In this document: piece after piece, positions 1-5,253 of the stretch
How the letters are laid out: the number at the start of each line of letters is the position of its first letter
Position numbering within the stretch: position 1 is the first letter of the stretch
Assembly: GCA_027004335.1 (NCBI GenBank)
Contig: JALTID010000024.1
Span: forward strand, 1 to 5,253
Length of the DNA stretch: 5,253 bases
DNA from: JALTID01 sp027004335 [NCBI: bacterium]
Lineage (GTDB): Bacteria > JALSQH01
Reading direction: 5' to 3'
Made by a program: the position numbers and the translations under genes
The notes under the pieces: generated by a model
What the model was told of the DNA's origin: nothing
Seen by the model: the letters and a program-made list of their open reading frames with translations, nothing else
Database searches by the model: none

Positions 1-1
1 A

Positions 2-877
2 AATAGAGAGTGGGTATATCTTCTTCTGAGTCTCTACGCTTTTTTCAGGGCACCACTTATCCCCCTGATGAATTCCCTGACTTTCCTGTTTCTCGGAAAA
101 AAGATAGAGAATTTCACCTTAATAAGGGTATGGGGTTCAATTGGATTTATTGTAACAGCTCTAACTGTGGGGAAGCTTCTACAGAAACTTTCAGTGGTAA
201 TCTTTTTCCCTGTTTTTATGGCTACAATTATCTTTGCAAATATGATAGTGGCTTTTCTATTCCCTGATCTTGAACCTCCTGCCAGAGGTAAGTCACGAAA
301 GAATCTTGTAAGACTTCTGACAAACAGGAATTTCCTCTATTTTATACTTGTTTCAATGATAAGTAGAATTGCTGATGGTCCATATTACAGTTTTTTTTCG
401 CTACATTTAAAAAATCTCGGATTTGGAGAGGGCTTCATCGGGATCGCTTGGTCTGTTGGAGTAGTTGCTGAAGTTGGGATTTTTCTCATTGCTCCCTACT
501 TTCTCAGAAGATTCTCCAATAGAGCTATTCTGTATGTGGCATATTTCGCAGGTGTGATAAGATGGTCCCTGGTGGCACTATTTGCGCAACCTGCTATCCT
601 TCTTTTTTCTCAGCTTTTTCATGGTCTTACCTTCGGCGCCTTTTATGCAGCTTCTGTTAGCTATGTGGAGAGAAGTAATCCTCCAGAGTTTCGTGCCACA
701 GCACAATCAGTTTTTGCTTCATTTGCTTTTAATTTAGGAGTACTGTTAGGTTATCTCTATTCAGGGCCTGTTATGGAGCACTATGGAGCAAAGGTCCTAT
801 TCCTCTCTGCTGCGGGAATATCTCTTGTTGCCACTCTGATGCTCACAAGAGTTAAAAAACCTGTGAAGGTGGGATAG
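2..877 (+). CDS. MFS transporter, HcaT/phenylpropionate-permease-like (5' end outside window)
   Basis: This is the C-terminal 291 residues of a polytopic inner-membrane transporter. The frame is open from base 2 with no stop, and the residues before the first ATG (base 68) are good family sequence, so the gene starts upstream of the window and that ATG is not the real start. Marks of the MFS_1-like family (3-phenylpropionate permease HcaT and nucleoside:H+ symporter relatives) are APLIPLMNS near fragment residue 20, RVWGSIGF at 42-49, DGPYYSFFSLHL at 125-136, the EVGIF segment at 157-161, and QLFHGLTFGAFYAAS near 204-217. Long hydrophobic segments alternate with short charged loops such as FLRRFSNR, as expected for the second half of a 12-helix carrier. 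The C-terminus ends in a short basic tail after the last helix and looks complete. The substrate cannot be read from the sequence; proton-driven import of a small organic molecule is the family expectation. No clear terminator follows. Confidence 0.85.
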   Translation, partial: NREWVYLLLSLYAFFRAPLIPLMNSLTFLFLGKKIENFTLIRVWGSIGFIVTALTVGKLLQKLSVVIFFPVFMATIIFANMIVAFLFPDLEPPARGKSRKNLVRLLTNRNFLYFILVSMISRIADGPYYSFFSLHLKNLGFGEGFIGIAWSVGVVAEVGIFLIAPYFLRRFSNRAILYVAYFAGVIRWSLVALFAQPAILLFSQLFHGLTFGAFYAASVSYVERSNPPEFRATAQSVFASFAFNLGVLLGYLYSGPVMEHYGAKVLFLSAAGISLVATLMLTRVKKPVKVG

Positions 878-973
878 GAGATATGAACCATTTTGTGCAT
901 GTTGATCAGTTCAACGGATACTACAATCTTTAAAAAAAATGGGTAGATGGTAACCTCCTCCACCTGTCCAACA

Positions 974-1130
974 TTACTTGTTGACCTCGTCAGCGAACAA
1001 TCCCTTGCACTTTTTCTTAATGTTAAGCTCAATAAGTCCCCGAAAAGATGATTCTATCCATTTCTGTATCCTTCCCCACCCAGAAATCAAACAATGCCTC
1101 AACGGGATGGAGAGAAAATAAGTAACAACC
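974..1130 (-). pseudogene. Possible decayed C-terminus of a DDE transposase
   Basis: Read on the minus strand, one frame gives LHPVEALFDFWVGKDTEM then DRIIFS. Near base 1035 the reading would have to shift frame to continue as GLIELNIKKKCKGLFADE, then VNK and a stop at 976-974. The joined reading resembles the end of IS4-type DDE transposases, where a P-[IV]-E-x-L-F-x-W-like block containing the catalytic glutamate is followed by a GL-x(n)-GK/KK-x-GLF-like tail. No upstream transposase body is present: the TPR gene and its promoter start immediately beyond. No terminal inverted repeats or target duplication were recognised. The match is by eye, is short, and needs a frameshift, so it could be chance. 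Confidence 0.25.
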
Positions 1131-1160
1131 TTGACAAGATTTTAAGAAATCAATTACAAT
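1131..1160 (+). promoter_or_regulatory. Sigma-70-type promoter of the TPR-like gene
   Basis: A perfect -35 box TTGACA (1131-1136) is followed after 18 bases by TACAAT (1155-1160), one mismatch from the -10 consensus. Transcription would start near 1167, about 30 bases before the ATG. The motif TTGACAAG recurs at 1160-1167, but no good -10 lies at the right distance from that copy. A ribosome binding site AAGGAG (1186-1191) sits 6 bases before the start codon at 1198. Confidence 0.65.
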
Positions 1161-1197
1161 TGACAAGTATAAATAATAAGATAAGAAGGAGAATACA

Positions 1198-2025
1198 ATG
1201 AAAAAAATAATAGTATTTTTATTCATTTTCATAGTAACAACCCCTCTTTACTCTTTTAACTACAAAGAATATGACCTAACTTTACCTGTGACAGTAAAAA
1301 TTAAACCCACTCTCAACGATCTTGAAAATCCTGCTTATATTAAGAACGTAATTAAGCAATTAAATCTGGAAATTAAAAAAAATCCATACAACTACAAACT
1401 CCACCAGCTCAGAAACATGTACAGTTACCTTTTATGGGATTCCTCTCCTGAACCAACCAAAGAAATAATATCAAGAGTGGGGCTTGAATACGCATTAGAT
1501 ACAATTAGACATTTTCCCAATAGGCCGGATGGGTACCTCTGGAAAGGAATATTCCTAGGAATCTATGGCCTGAGCGTAGGGGTATTAAATGTAGTAGGAA
1601 GTGCTCCCCAAATGAAGAGAGCTTTACTCAAGTCATACAAAATGGATAAAAAATACTTTTACTCTCACGCAGCGTTTGTTTTAGGAAGAATGTATTTTAA
1701 ATTACCCTCTTTTCCAATAAGCTTCGGAGATGTAAACAAAGCAGAAAAATATATAAGAGAAGCACTATCACTTAATGATCACTATGTACTACCATATGTA
1801 TTTTTGGCAGAAGTCCTCGTATATAAAGAGAAGAAGAAAGAGGCTATGGACACTTTAAATAAGATTCCTAAAGTAAAATCAGAAACATGGTATCAAAAAG
1901 TAATTAAAGTCTGGACTGTAAGAGAACTGGACAGTATAAAAAGGCACCTCTTTTCTCCAGATTGGAATAGATACAAATATGATTTCATGACAGATCCCGC
2001 AAGACATCCCCAGAATCAGGAATGA
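1198..2025 (+). CDS. Exported TPR-like protein of unknown function
   Basis: This is a 275-residue protein with a typical Sec signal peptide: MKK, a hydrophobic core at residues 4-17, and a likely cleavage after Ser19 (LYS). There is no lipobox cysteine, so it is predicted to be soluble in the periplasm or secreted rather than a lipoprotein. The body is helical. The block from about 138 to 222 reads as tetratricopeptide-type helix pairs: a helix ending in LLKSYKMDKKY, the distinctive LGRMYFKLPSFPISFGD (162-178), then AEKYIREALSLN and LAEVL...EAMDTLNKI. The 'LGRxYxKLPxxPxSFGD' block followed by A-x(2)-Y-x(2)-EAL is familiar from uncharacterised bacterial TPR proteins, some of them loosely like TRAP-transporter TatT components and the RMD family. 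No TRAP genes are nearby. It has its own promoter and good ribosome binding site, so the start is firm. The gene looks more AT-rich than purH, with many ATA and AGA codons. No enzymatic role can be assigned. Confidence 0.8.
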   Translation: MKKIIVFLFIFIVTTPLYSFNYKEYDLTLPVTVKIKPTLNDLENPAYIKNVIKQLNLEIKKNPYNYKLHQLRNMYSYLLWDSSPEPTKEIISRVGLEYALDTIRHFPNRPDGYLWKGIFLGIYGLSVGVLNVVGSAPQMKRALLKSYKMDKKYFYSHAAFVLGRMYFKLPSFPISFGDVNKAEKYIREALSLNDHYVLPYVFLAEVLVYKEKKKEAMDTLNKIPKVKSETWYQKVIKVWTVRELDSIKRHLFSPDWNRYKYDFMTDPARHPQNQE

Positions 2026-2086
2026 TAACTTACTCCATCTATTGGCATTTTGTTTTAGCAAAACCTCATCAAATTGCAGCTATTAT

Positions 2087-2109
2087 CAAATCCTACCATG
2101 GTGGATTTG
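2087..2109. repeat. Inverted repeat around a CCATGG palindrome upstream of purH
   Basis: CAAATCC (2087-2093) and GGATTTG (2103-2109) are perfect 7-base inverted arms around TACCATGGT, which itself contains the palindrome ACCATGGT. The element lies between the TPR gene and purH, about 45 bases upstream of the proposed purH -35. It has no following T-run, so it is not a standard terminator. It does not resemble the E. coli PurR operator or the Bacillus PurBox as I know them. An operator for purH or a stem in the TPR transcript are both possible. Confidence 0.45.
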
Positions 2110-2153
2110 GCCCATAAATGTAAAGACCTGGTCAGCTGGAAATAAAATTTTAC

Positions 2154-2182
2154 TTTGCAAATCCTCCTATAATTGATAAAAT
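2154..2182 (+). promoter_or_regulatory. Candidate purH promoter
   Basis: TTTGCA (2154-2159, 4 of 6 to the -35 consensus), a 17-base spacer and TAAAAT (2177-2182, 5 of 6) give a plausible sigma-70 promoter with a start near 2189. A perfect TATAAT also occurs at 2168-2173, but I see no matching -35 at 16-18 bases from it. Either would drive purH with a very short leader, and there is no room after either start for a purine riboswitch. Confidence 0.4.
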
Positions 2183-2198
2183 CTTAACAACTTAAATT

Positions 2199-2204
2199 GG
2201 GGGA
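2199..2204 (+). promoter_or_regulatory. Ribosome binding site that favours the second ATG of purH
   Basis: GGGGGA abuts the first in-frame ATG (2205) with no spacing, which is unworkable for initiation there, but lies 6 bases before the second ATG (2211). The start at 2211 gives [14 protein letters not shown], which is where family similarity begins. Confidence 0.6.
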
Positions 2205-2210
2205 ATGCTT

Positions 2211-3761
2211 ATGAAGAGAAAAGCTCTTGTAAGTGTCTCAAATAAGGAAGGAATCGTAGAATTTGCAAAAAAATTAAAGGAGCTGGACTTTGATATTATC
2301 TCCACAGGAGGAACGGCAAAAACTCTTCAGAAAAATGGAATGGATGTTATAGAAGTTTCAGCATATACAGGATTTCCAGAGATGCTGGATGGGAGAGTAA
2401 AAACCCTGCATCCCAAGATCCACGCAGGGATCCTTGCTATGAGAGATAGAAAAGAGCATCTTGAAAGTATAGCAACCCATGGTATAGAACTCCTTGATCT
2501 GGTTGCGGTAAATCTCTATCCATTCCGTGAAACCATCAGAAAATCCGACATAACCCTTGAACAGGCTATAGAACAGATTGACATAGGTGGTCCTACCCTG
2601 ATAAGAGCAGCAGCCAAAAACTACAGGTATGTCACAGTAGTGGTGGATCCCGCTGACTACGACCCTGTAATAAATGAAATTAAAGAAAAGGGGAACACAT
2701 CTCTTTCAACAAGATTCAAACTTGCCATGAAGGTTTTTCAGCATACAGCCGTATATGATTCAGCCATTGCACAGTACCTCTCTTCTCGTGACTATGAAAA
2801 TAATGTTAAAGAATGGCCAGATTCTTATTTTCTAAATGTGTTTTTAAAACAGCCTCTCCGTTACGGTGAAAACCCCCATCAAAAAGCTGCATTTTATATG
2901 GAGGAGAATCCTCCTCTTTTTTCTCTTGCGAAAGCAGAACAGTACCAGGGAAAGGAGCTTTCTTTTAACAATATCGTTGATGCCGAAGCAGCTTTCAGAT
3001 TGATTTCGGAATTTAAAGAAGGTTACGCCGTTGCAGGAATAAAGCATACCAATCCCTGTGGGCTCGGTTTGAGTGAGAATAGTCAACTTGAGGCTTTTAA
3101 AAAGGCAAGAGAGGGAGACCCTGTTTCCATTTTTGGAGGGATTGTTGCTTTTAACAAACCGGTAGAAGCAGAGGTGGCAAAAGAACTGATCTCCATGTTT
3201 CTTGAAGTGATAATTGCCCCAGGATATACTCCAGAGGCTCTTGAAATCTTCTCCTCCAAGAAAAACCTCAGGGTCCTTGAACTACCACTGATAGAAAAAC
3301 CTCAAGGGTACGATATAAGAAGAGTAACTGGAGGAGTTCTTATCCAGGAGTGGGATGATATTGATTTAGATAAAAACAATCTCAAAGTTGTAACTAAAAG
3401 GGGACCAACTGATGATGAAATGGAAGCTCTTCGATTTGCATGGAAAGTGGTAAAGCATGTGAAATCCAATGCAATAGTGGTTGCCAAAAAAGATATGGTC
3501 CTTGGAGTAGGTGCAGGGCAGATGAGCAGGGTTGATTCTGTAAAAATAGCAATAGAAAAAGCAGGAGACAAAGTTAAAGGGGCAGTGCTGGCATCGGATG
3601 CTTTTTTCCCTTTCAGAGACAGCATAGATGCAGCACATGAAGCAGGGATCACAGCTCTAATAGAACCTGGAGGGTCAATAAGAGATCAGGAGGTTATAGA
3701 CGCCGCTAATGAACATAATATTGCAATAGTATTTACTGGTATAAGACATTTCAAGCACTGA
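2211..3761 (+). CDS. purH: Bifunctional AICAR formyltransferase / IMP cyclohydrolase PurH
   Basis: PurH performs the last two steps of de novo purine synthesis in the cytoplasm: formylation of AICAR with 10-formyl-tetrahydrofolate to FAICAR, then ring closure to IMP. The 516-residue protein has both domains at near-normal family length. The N-terminal MGS-like cyclohydrolase domain (about 1-190) shows STGGTAKTL (31-39), [16 protein letters not shown] (60-75), NLYPF (101-105) and the [15 protein letters not shown] block. The transformylase domain has RYGENPHQ (217-224), GKELSFNNI, the catalytic Lys-His pair in KHTNPCG (278-284), [40 protein letters not shown] and the normal C-terminus ending TGIRHFKH. 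No key residue appears missing. An ATG at 2205 would add two residues, but the ribosome binding site favours 2211. No other purine gene adjoins it, so it is probably a single-gene unit. It converges on carD with 3 bases between stop codons. Confidence 0.97.
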   Translation: MKRKALVSVSNKEGIVEFAKKLKELDFDIISTGGTAKTLQKNGMDVIEVSAYTGFPEMLDGRVKTLHPKIHAGILAMRDRKEHLESIATHGIELLDLVAVNLYPFRETIRKSDITLEQAIEQIDIGGPTLIRAAAKNYRYVTVVVDPADYDPVINEIKEKGNTSLSTRFKLAMKVFQHTAVYDSAIAQYLSSRDYENNVKEWPDSYFLNVFLKQPLRYGENPHQKAAFYMEENPPLFSLAKAEQYQGKELSFNNIVDAEAAFRLISEFKEGYAVAGIKHTNPCGLGLSENSQLEAFKKAREGDPVSIFGGIVAFNKPVEAEVAKELISMFLEVIIAPGYTPEALEIFSSKKNLRVLELPLIEKPQGYDIRRVTGGVLIQEWDDIDLDKNNLKVVTKRGPTDDEMEALRFAWKVVKHVKSNAIVVAKKDMVLGVGAGQMSRVDSVKIAIEKAGDKVKGAVLASDAFFPFRDSIDAAHEAGITALIEPGGSIRDQEVIDAANEHNIAIVFTGIRHFKH

Positions 3762-3764
3762 GGA

Positions 3765-4241
3765 TCAGGTTAAAAGACTCTCAAATTCTTTTTTAATAGT
3801 TTCAGTATCAGTTCCTACCGAGAGAGATAGCTCCTGGAGAAGCATATTCTTGACCTGGTCCATCAATTTTTTTTCACCGAAAGAGAGAGGTTTCTTCCTG
3901 CTGGAATAGAGCAATTCTGCAAATACTTCCACAGTATCTTCTATTTTTCCTGTAAGTAATTTCTCCCTGAAAAACTTCTGCCTTTTATTCCAGTTAACCT
4001 TCAGCCCTGCTGTCTTATAATTTTTGATCATAGATAAAATCTTCTTTGCCCGGGAAGAAGGGATTGGAGACCTTATACCCATTCTCTCTGCCCTTTTTAC
4101 AGGTACCTTAATCTGAATGCCTTTCTCCAGAAGTTCTATTATATAAAACTCCTCACTTCCCATTTTTTCCACTCCCATTATTCTACCAACTCCCTTTGCA
4201 GGATAAACAATAAGATCCCCCACTTTAATTTTGAGTGCCAT
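3765..4241 (-). CDS. CarD/CdnL-family RNA polymerase-binding transcription regulator
   Basis: This is a 158-residue stand-alone CarD/CdnL protein. Such proteins bind the RNA polymerase beta subunit through an N-terminal Tudor-like domain and stabilise open promoter complexes, notably at rRNA promoters in actinobacteria and myxobacteria. The RNA polymerase-interacting domain (CarD_CdnL_TRCF) covers about 4-60: VGDLIVYPAKGVGRI (7-21), FYIIEL, IKVPVKRAERMGIR (44-57). The helical DNA-contacting part follows, with NWNKRQKF (83-90). Trp84 sits where the family has the tryptophan that wedges into the upstream edge of the bubble. After it come KLLTGKIEDTVEVFAELL and the terminal KPLSFGEKKLMDQVKNMLLQEL. 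There is no AT-hook or extra domain, so it is CdnL-like rather than Myxococcus CarD-like, and far too short for Mfd. The start is firm: AGGAGGT (minus strand, 4253-4247) lies 5-6 bases upstream of the ATG. It diverges from the PilZ-like gene and is preceded by a near-consensus promoter. Confidence 0.93.
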   Translation of the reverse strand: MALKIKVGDLIVYPAKGVGRIMGVEKMGSEEFYIIELLEKGIQIKVPVKRAERMGIRSPIPSSRAKKILSMIKNYKTAGLKVNWNKRQKFFREKLLTGKIEDTVEVFAELLYSSRKKPLSFGEKKLMDQVKNMLLQELSLSVGTDTETIKKEFESLLT

Positions 4242-4309
4242 CTCTTACCTCCTATAAACTTTACCCGCCCCAGGCAAAATACTTTACCATCAAATCGTAT
4301 TTTGTATAC

Positions 4310-4338
4310 ATTTTACACCTGTTTTTCTCACAGGTCAA
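4310..4338 (-). promoter_or_regulatory. Sigma-70-type promoter of the CarD-family gene
   Basis: On the minus strand TTGACC (4338-4333) is separated by exactly 17 bases from TAAAAT (4315-4310). Both match consensus at 5 of 6 positions. Transcription would start near 4303, giving a leader of about 60 bases. An inverted repeat lies inside the spacer and could bind a regulator. Confidence 0.65.
4317..4335. repeat. Inverted repeat inside the carD promoter spacer
   Basis: ACCTGT (4317-4322) and ACAGGT (4330-4335) are perfect arms separated by 7 bases. The element fills the space between the carD -10 and -35 boxes and overlaps the -35, which is a natural operator position. The core is CTGT-N7-ACAG, one base short of the gammaproteobacterial LexA box spacing, so I do not call it a LexA site. 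Confidence 0.4.
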
Positions 4339-4359
4339 TCCCAGAAATGTAACTTTTTG

Positions 4360-4389
4360 TTGACAGAACTGTCTTAAAATATGTAAAAT
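4360..4389 (+). promoter_or_regulatory. Sigma-70-type promoter of the PilZ-like gene
   Basis: A perfect TTGACA (4360-4365) and TAAAAT (4384-4389) are 18 bases apart, with a predicted start near 4396 and a leader of about 25 bases. The palindrome GACAG-AA-CTGTC (4362-4373) overlaps the -35 box and could be an operator. The -35 box lies 21 bases from the -35 of the divergent carD promoter. Confidence 0.65.
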
Positions 4390-4421
4390 GTGTTAAAAGG
4401 AATGTATGGTAGAGGCTTAAG

Positions 4422-5253
4422 ATGATAAAATTTGTTATAAAAAAGAAAGACTTTAGCACTTTTGCTGCTGAGTTCGATCCAAAGATAAAGAAAAGCGGCA
4501 TTTATTTAAAAACCTCAAGAGAAATCGGGGAAGGGGATGAAGTCAACATTGTTTTTCAATTCCCTGAAGAGGGGGTTGAGATCTCTGGAATTGGGGAAGT
4601 AGGATGGGTGGATGAAGAAATAGATACAACAGGAAGAAGAGGATTTCTTGTCAGAAATATAATTCTTTCACCTGAAAGCCAGGAAACTATTAGCCGTACA
4701 CTCATCAGTAGAAGGAGGCAAACTCCAACCCCTCCACCTCTATCACCACAAACACCTTCCCCACATCAGCATTACACACCCCCACCACCTCCTCCCCAGC
4801 AACCCAGCACACCATCCTACTCCACCGGGAGTAGCTATTATCAGGAATATACGCCTCAACCTCAATCCCCTTCCTCTCAACAGCAAACTCCTCCTCTCCA
4901 GCAACCATCAACACCATCTCAACAGGTTCCCACAGCAAATATTTCTGTCAATGTTTCTTCACCCACTACTCAACAGGCTCCACCTGGAACATCTACACCT
5001 CAGTATCCCGGTGTACTTGATGAAGATCTAAAAAAATTAAAGGGCTCAAAGGGCTGGATATGGGTTCTGTTGTTTCTGATCATCGTGGGAGGAGCATTAT
5101 TCTGGTATTTTGAGATGGGAGGAAAAGAACTTATAACTACTCAAAAAAATGAAGCACCCCCACCGCCTCCCCCACAACCACAAAAAGTAGTAGTGGAAGT
5201 CAAACCAGAAGTTACAGCCCGTGTAACAAAAACTGCAAAACCAAAACCTAAGC
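4422..5253 (+). CDS. PilZ-like, proline-rich single-span membrane protein (3' end outside window)
   Basis: The frame is open from ATG 4422 to the window end (277 residues) with no stop, and an in-frame stop at 4410 fixes the start; AGAGG at 4411-4415 is a modest ribosome binding site. Residues 1-90 resemble the PilZ variant described from Myxococcus paralogs: SGIYLKTSREIGEGDEVNIV, a FPEEGVEISGIGEVGWVDEE strand pair, then GRRGFLVRNIILS. The usual c-di-GMP ligands are degenerate: no RxxxR is seen, and the NxSxGG-like turn reads KIKKSG (21-26). Residues about 100-200 are a low-complexity Pro/Gln/Ser/Thr linker with P120-P125 as six prolines and QQPSTPS twice. A membrane helix spans about 212-230 (WIWVLLFLIIVGGALFWYF) behind a Lys-rich segment, predicting a cytoplasmic N-terminus. 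Beyond it is a second six-proline run (246-251) and a Lys/Pro/Val-rich tail like a periplasmic spacer. A C-terminal periplasmic domain probably follows outside the window. Role unknown; an envelope or motility scaffold is a guess. Confidence 0.8.
   Translation, partial: MIKFVIKKKDFSTFAAEFDPKIKKSGIYLKTSREIGEGDEVNIVFQFPEEGVEISGIGEVGWVDEEIDTTGRRGFLVRNIILSPESQETISRTLISRRRQTPTPPPLSPQTPSPHQHYTPPPPPPQQPSTPSYSTGSSYYQEYTPQPQSPSSQQQTPPLQQPSTPSQQVPTANISVNVSSPTTQQAPPGTSTPQYPGVLDEDLKKLKGSKGWIWVLLFLIIVGGALFWYFEMGGKELITTQKNEAPPPPPPQPQKVVVEVKPEVTARVTKTAKPKPK

Larger units (their letters stand above)
878..1197. other. Gene-free stretch between the transporter and the TPR gene
   Basis: These 320 bases hold no convincing gene. 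Seen here are a small inverted repeat GTTGA-TCAGT-TCAAC at 901-915, an A-run at 932-939, a minus-strand stretch resembling a transposase C-terminus (listed separately), and the promoter and ribosome binding site of the next gene at the right end. The inverted repeat is not followed by a T-run on the plus strand, so it is not a canonical intrinsic terminator for the transporter. Confidence 0.6.
4308..4391. repeat. 10-base inverted repeat carrying both divergent -10 boxes
   Basis: TGTAAAATGT occurs on the plus strand at 4382-4391 and on the minus strand at 4317-4308, in both cases containing the -10 hexamer TAAAAT of the outward-facing promoter. The two copies are 64 bases apart and mirror each other. 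The shared bases extend beyond the hexamer on both sides, which supports both promoter calls and hints at common control. Confidence 0.6.

Noticed and set aside
10-267. Plus-strand 85-codon ORF at the left edge
   Set aside because: It overlaps the transporter in another frame; only the transporter frame gives family motifs.
883-933. 16-codon ORF (MNHFVHVDQF...) just after the transporter stop
   Set aside because: The AGGAG upstream is only 2 bases from the ATG, the peptide matches nothing I recognise, and an ORF this short is expected by chance.
978-1018. TTGTT...AACAA stem followed by a short T-run as a terminator of the transporter
   Set aside because: The stem is short and interrupted, and about 10 mixed bases separate it from the T-run.
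2048-2064. TTTTG/CAAAA hairpin after the TPR gene as an intrinsic terminator
   Set aside because: A 5-bp, nearly all A-T stem without a trailing T-run is too weak to call.
2098-2145. 15-codon ORF (MVDLAHKCKD...) upstream of purH
   Set aside because: No ribosome binding site; its ATG is part of the CCATGG palindrome, and the proposed purH start site lies downstream, so it would not be a purH leader peptide.
2026-2204. Purine riboswitch in the purH leader
   Set aside because: No recognisable three-way junction core, and the predicted leader is far too short to hold one.
3302-3652. Minus-strand ORFs within purH (116 and 90 codons)
   Set aside because: They lie opposite highly conserved PurH catalytic sequence and have low-information composition; shadows of purH.
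4319-4333. CTGT-N7-ACAG as a LexA/SOS box
   Set aside because: The E. coli-type box needs N8, the AT-rich alternating core is absent, and neither neighbour is a typical SOS gene.
4705-4938. Minus-strand 77-codon ORF opposite the Pro-rich linker
   Set aside because: Stop-free reading arises because C-rich proline codons read as Gly/Val/Glu on the other strand; the plus-strand frame continues into a membrane helix and is the gene.

Overview
The window is a moderately AT-rich stretch of bacterial chromosome with five protein-coding genes, two of them cut by the window edges. From left to right they are: the 3' part of an MFS transporter of the HcaT/phenylpropionate-permease type (+); a secreted TPR-like protein of unknown role (+); the purine-biosynthesis enzyme PurH (+); a CarD/CdnL-type RNA polymerase-binding regulator (-); and the 5' part of a membrane protein with a degenerate PilZ-like domain, a long proline-rich linker and one membrane span (+). 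No rRNA, tRNA, CRISPR array or intact insertion sequence is visible.

Organism: the PilZ-like protein with a Pro-rich linker and a predicted periplasmic extension, together with a stand-alone CarD/CdnL and the exported TPR protein, suggests an AT-leaning, probably diderm bacterium. Deltaproteobacteria-like, Acidobacteriota/Aminicenantota-like or Nitrospirota-like lineages are all possible. This is inference from family content; nothing in the window fixes the phylum.

Layout: 2-877 is the transporter. 878-1197 is a gene-free stretch of 320 bases. Its minus strand holds what may be the decayed C-terminus of a DDE transposase (about 974-1130), and its right end holds a good sigma-70-type promoter for the TPR gene (1198-2025). 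The 185-base gap before purH has a 7-bp inverted repeat around a CCATGG palindrome and a plausible promoter. purH (2211-3761) and carD (4241-3765, minus) converge with only 3 bases between their stop codons. carD and the PilZ-like gene (4422 to the window end) diverge from a compact 180-base region. That region has two well-formed back-to-back promoters that share the same 10-base sequence TGTAAAATGT at their -10 elements, plus two short palindromes.

The genes do not form one pathway. Each of the four rightmost genes appears to have its own promoter, so this reads as a housekeeping neighbourhood of separate transcription units. The parts most worth a second look are the symmetric carD/PilZ-like divergent promoter region, the unusual architecture of the PilZ-like protein, and the possible transposase relic. 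I see no convincing new multi-gene system.
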